From contig CAJTOU010000033.1 in assembly GCA_910577835.1 (NCBI GenBank), positions 1 to 17,597 of the forward strand: 17,597 nucleotides of DNA, given 5' to 3'. Shown piece after piece: positions 13,366 through 17,597 of the stretch (the stretch's first letter is position 1; the number at the start of each line of letters is the position of its first letter). The position numbers were made by a program, and so were the translations under genes. Source of the stretch: an uncultured Lachnospiraceae bacterium. Its GTDB lineage: Bacteria; Bacillota_A; Clostridia; Lachnospirales; Lachnospiraceae. Under the pieces are notes generated by a model that saw only the letters and a list, made by a program, of their open reading frames with translations, made no database searches and was not told the DNA's origin.

Positions 13366-14790
13366 TTATTTTGCCCCGATATGCTTCTTCTTATCAAAAA
13401 AATCTTTGGTTTCTTTTACAACCACACCGCTTAATGCAAATAATGCAATCATATTCGGCAACGCCATCAGACCATTGAAAATATCTGCAATTGTCCATAC
13501 TGCGGAAACTGTCATATATGGTCCGATAAATACTGCAAGAATATATATCCACCGATATATTTTCACAGTTTTCATTTTACCTCCGGTAAAATACTCCAGA
13601 CATCTTTCTGAATAATAGTCCCATCCAAGAATTGTGGTAAATGCAAAAAATACAAGACATATCATAAGAATAAATGCTGAAAATTTTGCTGGAAATGGAA
13701 GTCCATTTTGAAATGCATAGGTGGTTATCTGAACACCCTCAAGTCCTTCTACATTCCACGCACCTGTAATAACAATGGAAAGTCCGGTCATTGTACAAAT
13801 CACAATAGTATCAATAAAGGTTCCTGTCATGGATACCAGACCCTGACGGACAGGCTCATTTGTTTTTGCTGCCGCAGCCGCTATTGGAGCAGAGCCAAGA
13901 CCTGCCTCATTTGAAAAAATTCCCCTTGCCACACCTTTCTGCATAGCAATCAGCATGGTACCAGTAAAGCCTCCTGCAATCGCCTTTGGATTAAATGCAG
14001 CTTCTATCACCTGTACAATCGCATCTGGAACCTTTGTAATATTACAAAAAATCAGAATCAGACAGAACAGAATATAAATACCTGCCATAAACGGCACAAC
14101 AACCTGTGAAACACTGGCAATTCTTTTGATTCCTCCAATTAATACAAGTGCAACAAAAAATGCAAGAATCAGAGAAGCGATTACTACAACCCATGAATAT
14201 GTACCAATACCGGGAATTTTTACTACATTTGTCTTATTCGGGTCAAAAAAGTTCTGCACTGCCGAGGCAATACCATTTACCTGTGTAAAGGTTCCGATTC
14301 CGAACAAACCAACACAAATGCCAAAAAAAGCAAAAAACTTTGCAAGCCATTTCCAGTTTTTTCCCATTCCCTGTTCAATATAATAGAATGGACCGCCAAG
14401 CACATGGTCTCCATCTACCACACGATATTTGACTGCCAGAAGACCTTCCGCATATTTTGTAGCCATACCAAAAAAGGCGGCTACTACCATCCAGAATAAC
14501 GCACCCGGACCACCTTCAAGTACTCCTACCGCGGTTGCCACTCCAACAATATTACCAGTACCTATCGTTGCAGACAAAGCCGTACAAAGGGCACCAAATG
14601 AGGATACCTCTCCTTTTCCGCCTTCTTCGTTCTTTACCATCCATTTTAAGGCCAATGGAAGGCGCTTTACCTGTAACAGACCAAGTCTTACTGTAAGCAG
14701 AATACCACCTGCCAGAATGAGGACCATAAGGGGAACACCCCATACAAAATCGTCAATGGCAGCAAGACAATTGTTAATTGTTTCCCACAT
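13366..14790 (-). CDS. Sodium:alanine/glycine symporter, AGCS family
   Basis: A 474-residue polytopic membrane carrier of normal family length that imports alanine and/or glycine with sodium. The family signature is present: ALCTALSATIGTGNIVGVAT (67-86), GGPGALFWM (93-101), and FSNEAGLGSAPIA (292-304), which contributes to the sodium/substrate site. About ten membrane segments can be seen. The ATG at 14790 has GGAG 9 nt upstream. It is transcribed alone from a strong promoter at 14853-14881 and followed by the hairpin at 13286-13328. Its leader carries a sequence also found downstream of gap (see findings). Alanine versus glycine preference cannot be decided. Confidence 0.94.
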   Translation of the reverse strand: MWETINNCLAAIDDFVWGVPLMVLILAGGILLTVRLGLLQVKRLPLALKWMVKNEEGGKGEVSSFGALCTALSATIGTGNIVGVATAVGVLEGGPGALFWMVVAAFFGMATKYAEGLLAVKYRVVDGDHVLGGPFYYIEQGMGKNWKWLAKFFAFFGICVGLFGIGTFTQVNGIASAVQNFFDPNKTNVVKIPGIGTYSWVVVIASLILAFFVALVLIGGIKRIASVSQVVVPFMAGIYILFCLILIFCNITKVPDAIVQVIEAAFNPKAIAGGFTGTMLIAMQKGVARGIFSNEAGLGSAPIAAAAAKTNEPVRQGLVSMTGTFIDTIVICTMTGLSIVITGAWNVEGLEGVQITTYAFQNGLPFPAKFSAFILMICLVFFAFTTILGWDYYSERCLEYFTGGKMKTVKIYRWIYILAVFIGPYMTVSAVWTIADIFNGLMALPNMIALFALSGVVVKETKDFFDKKKHIGAK

Positions 14791-14811
14791 TTGTAATTTC
14801 TCCTTTTTTTA

Positions 14812-14855
14812 ATTAAGCAATCAACACAAGCGTCAGTTGCATCATTCAGCTTATT
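14812..14855 (-). repeat. Leader sequence of the symporter resembling the gap 3' flank (copy A)
   Basis: GCAATCAACACAAGCGTCAG at 14817-14836 differs by only three transitions from GCAATCAACGCAAGTATCAG at 17157-17176. Weaker similarity extends the match to about 45 nt (14812-14855 against 17152-17197) with one 2-nt gap. It lies in the 5' untranslated region between the promoter and the ribosome site. Confidence 0.65.
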
Positions 14856-14881
14856 TTACATAATTTACCGCGGAAAGTCAA
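14853..14881 (-). promoter_or_regulatory. Sigma-A promoter for the symporter
   Basis: On the minus strand TTGACT (14881-14876, five of six), a 17-bp spacer and TAAAAT (14858-14853, five of six). The start near 14846 gives a leader of about 55 nt. The -35 box begins right after the T run of the tpiA terminator, so the two signals are packed back to back. Confidence 0.75.
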
Positions 14882-14882
14882 G

Positions 14883-14927
14883 AAAAAAACAGGATTCTAC
14901 GACAAATAGCCGTAAAACCCCGTTGTT
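14883..14927 (-). terminator. Intrinsic terminator of the pgk-tpiA unit
   Basis: On the minus strand CAACGGGGTTTTACG pairs with CGTAGAATCCTG (with G-U pairs) around a 9-nt loop and is followed by a run of T (the A run 14883-14889 on the plus strand). It begins about 15 bp after the tpiA stop. Confidence 0.88.
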
Positions 14928-14941
14928 TTCCGTGTTATTTT

Positions 14942-15691
14942 TTATTTATAATTGACAATTTTTCCAAAATCTGCCTTTAAAGAAGCTCCACCTACTAATC
15001 CGCCGTCAATATCCGGCTGTGCGAAAAGGTCTGCCGCATTAGAAGCAGAAACACTTCCTCCATAGAGAATACGGATTTCCTCTGCCACCTCACTGCCGTA
15101 AAGCTCAGCAAGGCAATCTCTTATGCCTTTACATACTTCCTGTGCCTGCTCTGTGCTCGCTACCACGCCGGTTCCAATTGCCCAGATTGGCTCATACGCA
15201 ACAACTGCTTTCTTTGCATTTTCCGCATTCACGCCGCCAAAAGCAATTTTTATCTGCATACGAATTAAATCAAGGGTAATTCCCTGCTGCCTCTGTTCAA
15301 GACTTTCGCCGCAGCAGATAATTGGAGTAAGTCCGTGTTCGAATGCTTTTAATACTTTTTTATTAACTGTTTCATCAGTTTCCGCGAAATATCCTCTTCT
15401 TTCAGAATGTCCAAGAATTACATATTCCACACCTGTACTTGTCAGCATATCCGGTGCGATTTCTCCTGTAAAAGCACCTTTTTCTTCAAAGTACATATTC
15501 TGTGCACCGATTTTAATATTGGTATTCTGCACAGCATCTACACATGGAATAATATCAATCGCAGGTACACACAGCGCTACATCTGCTTCTTCTGTCTGCA
15601 CCAGTGGAATTAATTCCTTTATTAATGAAACTGCCGCTTCTCTGGTCATATTCATTTTCCAGTTGCCGGCAATCAGTTTTCTTCTAGCCAT
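14942..15691 (-). CDS. tpiA: Triosephosphate isomerase
   Basis: Interconverts dihydroxyacetone phosphate and glyceraldehyde 3-phosphate in glycolysis. The 249-residue length is standard. All catalytic residues are in place: Asn10 and Lys12 in AGNWKMN, the electrophile His95 in LGHSERR, and the base Glu167 in AYEPIWAIGTG, with the flexible loop 6 right after it. The phosphate-binding YGGSV (210-214) and GGLVGGASL (230-238) follow. I use the ATG at 15691, preceded by GGAGG about 10 nt upstream; an in-frame ATG at 15733 would add 14 residues encoded by a tandem repeat and is unlikely. It follows pgk by 81 bp and is probably on the same transcript. Confidence 0.97.
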   Translation of the reverse strand: MARRKLIAGNWKMNMTREAAVSLIKELIPLVQTEEADVALCVPAIDIIPCVDAVQNTNIKIGAQNMYFEEKGAFTGEIAPDMLTSTGVEYVILGHSERRGYFAETDETVNKKVLKAFEHGLTPIICCGESLEQRQQGITLDLIRMQIKIAFGGVNAENAKKAVVAYEPIWAIGTGVVASTEQAQEVCKGIRDCLAELYGSEVAEEIRILYGGSVSASNAADLFAQPDIDGGLVGGASLKADFGKIVNYK

Positions 15692-15714
15692 TACAAAAAA
15701 TCCTCCTGTCCATC

Positions 15715-15746
15715 CATTCCGGTTATCTATCATTCCGGTTATCTAT
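15715..15746. repeat. Perfect 16-bp tandem duplication between pgk and tpiA
   Basis: CATTCCGGTTATCTAT occurs twice without gap (15715-15730 and 15731-15746). Degenerate copies with TATCTAT or TATTTAT continue to about 15780, close to the pgk stop. The pattern suggests replication slippage. Confidence 0.9.
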
Positions 15747-15772
15747 CTATTTTGATAATTTATCTATTCAGA

Positions 15773-16978
15773 TTATTTATCGTTAGCTGCTGCTACACCC
15801 GGCAGTTCCTTGCCCTCCAAAAATTCAAGAGAAGCGCCGCCGCCTGTGGAAATATGGCTCATCTTATCGCCAAATCCGAGCGTATTTACTGCTGCTGCGG
15901 AATCACCACCACCGATAATGGTTGTTGCATCTGTTTCTGCCAGTGACTTTGCTACTGCAATAGTTCCCTTTGCAAGAATTGGATTTTCAAATACACCCAT
16001 AGGTCCGTTCCATACAACTGTCTTTGCTGATTTTACTTCGGAAGCAAAAAGCTCTGCTGTCTTTGGTCCGATATCAAGTCCCATTTTGTCGGCTGGAATT
16101 GCATTAGAAGGAACGCTCTCAACATCAATCTCTGCATCAATCGGGCTAGGGAAAGCTGCCACAATTGTGGAGTCAACCGGAAGAAGAAGCTTTTTGCCAA
16201 GCTTTTCTGCCTTTTCCATCATTTCCTTGCAGTAATCAATTTTTTCATCATCTACCAATGACTCTCCTACTTCATAACCCTTTGCCTTTAAGAAGGTATA
16301 AGCCATACCGCCGCCGATAATCAGTGTATCACATTTTTCAAGCAGGTTATTAATTACAGATAATTTATCTGCAACCTTTGCGCCACCAAGAATTGCTACA
16401 AATGGTCTCTCCGGATTCTCTACTGCATTTCCAAGGAAGTCGATTTCCTTCTGCATTAAATATCCTACTACTGCTGTATCAACCAGTGAAGATACACCTA
16501 CGTTTGAGCAATGAGCTCTGTGCGCCGTACCAAATGCATCGTTTACAAAGATATCGCAAAGAGATGCCAAATCCTTTGAAAATTCTTCCCCGTTCTTTGT
16601 CTCTTCTTTGCGGTAACGTGTATTTTCAAGCAGAACAACATCTCCGTCTTTCATAGCTTCTACTGCTGCCTTTGCATTTGCTCCTACTACCTCGGCATCT
16701 GCTGCAAACTTTACTTCCTGTCCCAAAAGCTCTGTCAGACGTGCTGCCACAGGAGCTAAAGATAATTCAGGCTTTGGCTCTCCCTTTGGTTTACCCAGAT
16801 GTGAGCAGAGAATTACCTTTGCACCGTCTGCAATCAGCTTCTTAATAGTAGGAAGAGCTGCTACAAGACGATTTTCGTCTGTAATTTTTCCGTCTTTTAA
16901 AGGTACATTAAAATCGCAGCGCACCAATACTCTTTTTCCTGCTGCCTGAATATCATCTACTGATTTTTTATTTAACAT
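15773..16978 (-). CDS. pgk: Phosphoglycerate kinase
   Basis: Transfers phosphate from 1,3-bisphosphoglycerate to ADP in glycolysis. The 401-residue length is typical of bacterial enzymes. The substrate-binding pieces are RCDFNVPLKDG (20-30), the SHLGKP loop (59-64), LLENTRY (116-122) and DAFGTAHRAH (147-156). The nucleotide-binding pieces are GGAKVADK (198-205), NGPMGVFE, GGGDSAAA and the C-terminal STGGGASLEFLEGKELPGV. Nothing is missing. The ATG at 16978 has AAAGGT about 9 nt upstream. The gene lies downstream of gap but behind a strong terminator, so it should have its own promoter in 16979-17060, with tpiA following. Confidence 0.97.
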   Translation of the reverse strand: MLNKKSVDDIQAAGKRVLVRCDFNVPLKDGKITDENRLVAALPTIKKLIADGAKVILCSHLGKPKGEPKPELSLAPVAARLTELLGQEVKFAADAEVVGANAKAAVEAMKDGDVVLLENTRYRKEETKNGEEFSKDLASLCDIFVNDAFGTAHRAHCSNVGVSSLVDTAVVGYLMQKEIDFLGNAVENPERPFVAILGGAKVADKLSVINNLLEKCDTLIIGGGMAYTFLKAKGYEVGESLVDDEKIDYCKEMMEKAEKLGKKLLLPVDSTIVAAFPSPIDAEIDVESVPSNAIPADKMGLDIGPKTAELFASEVKSAKTVVWNGPMGVFENPILAKGTIAVAKSLAETDATTIIGGGDSAAAVNTLGFGDKMSHISTGGGASLEFLEGKELPGVAAANDK

Positions 16979-16995
16979 TTTATCATTACCTTTCT

Positions 16996-17056
16996 ATATT
17001 ATTATATTATAAGTTTTGACAGAACAAAGTACCCTGTCACCTTCCCACGTTCTGTC
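16996..17056 (-). promoter_or_regulatory. Putative pgk promoter region with inverted repeat
   Basis: Overlapping TATAAT boxes lie on the minus strand at about 17010-17000, without a good -35 box. Just upstream, GACAGAAC (17018-17025) and GTTCTGTC (17049-17056) form a perfect 8-bp inverted repeat separated by 23 bp. The near arm would fall in the -35 zone, suitable for a regulator. The region also has CGGGAC-N6-TG, which only partly matches the Bacillus CggR operator pattern. Confidence 0.4.
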
Positions 17057-17062
17057 CCGTGT

Positions 17063-17098
17063 AAGAAAAAGAGGTCCGGTCCTGTTAAGACCGGACCT
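17063..17098 (-). terminator. Intrinsic terminator of gap
   Basis: AGGTCCGGTC (17072-17081) pairs perfectly with GACCGGACCT (17089-17098) around a 7-nt loop. The minus-strand side is followed by CTTTTTCTT (17071-17063). This separates gap from pgk. A shorter stem, GACCTG/CAGGTC (17094-17107), overlaps the upstream arm. Confidence 0.93.
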
Positions 17099-17110
17099 GT
17101 GCAGGTCTAA

Positions 17111-17197
17111 ATCATGCAATCAATACTTATGCTGATTTACTAAATTATTCGATTATGCAATCAACGCAAGTATCAGATGTCTATGATTAAGCTAATT
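17111..17197 (-). repeat. Repeated ATNATGCAATCAA elements after gap (copies B and C)
   Basis: ATTATGCAATCAA (17152-17164) and ATCATGCAATCAA (17111-17123) are 41 bp apart. Copy B continues as GCAATCAACGCAAGTATCAG (17157-17176), which matches the symporter leader at 14817-14836 at 17 of 20 positions. The elements lie between the gap stop codon and its terminator. Confidence 0.65.
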
Positions 17198-17597
17198 CTG
17201 AGAAATACTTGATTGTTCTTACCATCTGGCTTGTGTATGAATTCTCATTGTCATACCATGAAACAACCTGTACCTCATATAAATCATCTGAAATCTTTGA
17301 AACCATTGTCTGAGTTGCATCAAACAGTGAACCGAATCTCATTCCGATAACGTCTGAAGATACGATTTCATCTTCATTATAGCCGAAGGACTCATTTGCT
17401 GCAGCCTTCATAGCAGCGTTAATTCCGTCCACAGTTACATCAGCCTTCTTTACAACAGCAGTAAGAATAGTTGTAGAACCTGTTGGAGTAGGAACTCTCT
17501 GAGCGGAACCGATTAATTTGCCATTCAGTTCTGGAATAACAAGACCGATAGCCTTTGCAGCACCTGTTGAATTAGGAACAATATTTACTGCTGCAGC
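17187..17597 (-). CDS. gap: Glyceraldehyde-3-phosphate dehydrogenase, C-terminal part (cut by window end)
   Basis: The last 136 residues of a phosphorylating GAPDH, which oxidises glyceraldehyde 3-phosphate to 1,3-bisphosphoglycerate with NAD. The frame stays open to the window edge, so the ATG at 17432 is internal. The catalytic-domain motifs are clear: NIVPNSTGAAKAIGLVIPEL just inside the edge, GSAQRVPTPTGS (the anion-binding Arg region), SSDVIGMRFGSLFDA, and VVSWYDNENSYTSQMVRTIKY at the C-terminus. The active-site Cys and the NAD-binding half lie outside the window. The gene ends with its own strong terminator instead of running into pgk. Confidence 0.96.
   Translation of the reverse strand, partial: AAAVNIVPNSTGAAKAIGLVIPELNGKLIGSAQRVPTPTGSTTILTAVVKKADVTVDGINAAMKAAANESFGYNEDEIVSSDVIGMRFGSLFDATQTMVSKISDDLYEVQVVSWYDNENSYTSQMVRTIKYFSELA

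Noticed and set aside
15692..15733. A 14-residue N-terminal extension of triosephosphate isomerase
   Set aside because: The extra residues are encoded by the tandem repeat, and the standard enzyme begins with the ATG at 15691 behind GGAGG.
15123..15755. A 210-codon plus-strand frame opposite tpiA
   Set aside because: It is a shadow of the well-conserved tpiA frame; composition and context give no support.
17187..17432. A free-standing 81-residue protein at the right edge
   Set aside because: The frame continues in GAPDH sequence to the window end; the Met is internal.

Overview
The window comes from the chromosome of an AT-rich Gram-positive anaerobe, most likely a clostridial member of the Lachnospiraceae. 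The reasons are the fused FeoA-FeoB iron transporter, strong GGAGG ribosome sites, Firmicutes-type terminators, the gap-pgk-tpiA glycolytic block, a DUF6465 AT-hook protein and a heterodimeric ABC exporter. No rRNA, tRNA, CRISPR array or complete insertion sequence is seen. All genes except metY lie on the minus strand, so the minus strand reads from the right edge to the left.

Right edge, 14883-17597: a central glycolysis block. The 3' part of gap (cut by the window) is closed by a strong terminator. It is followed by pgk and tpiA, which form their own unit, also closed by a strong terminator. Middle right, 13286-14881: an alanine/glycine:sodium symporter with a well-formed sigma-A promoter, then a perfect 13-bp hairpin. 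Middle, 9578-13247: a tightly packed four-gene unit made of a VanZ-like membrane protein, a class I aminotransferase, a HisC-type aminotransferase and a DUF368/PopT-like polyprenyl-phosphate transporter. The genes overlap or nearly touch, so they are probably co-translated.

Centre left, 8352-9506: a membrane-anchored Mrr-type nuclease-fold protein and an AT-hook/DUF6465 protein with its own promoter and a long terminator hairpin. 4833-8323: two half-size ABC exporter genes overlapping by 4 nt. Their nucleotide-binding domains show complementary degenerate and canonical motifs, the hallmark of an asymmetric heterodimer. 4185-4739: a second VanZ-like protein, then three short tandem repeats and a bidirectional terminator shared with metY.

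Left, 1-4059: a divergent pair. metY (O-acetylhomoserine sulfhydrylase, methionine synthesis) is on the plus strand and feoAB (ferrous iron uptake) is on the minus strand, each with its own promoter in the 360-bp gap between them. The promoter reading settles the feoAB start codon.

Most of the window is ordinary housekeeping and transport. The points most worth a second look are the VanZ-aminotransferase-HisC-PopT unit, a 45-nt sequence shared by the symporter leader and the gap 3' flank, the promoterless-looking ABC operon behind a terminator, the membrane-tethered Mrr protein, the AT-hook protein, and a hairpin at the left edge resembling IS200/IS605 end structures. No clearly new multi-gene system is evident.
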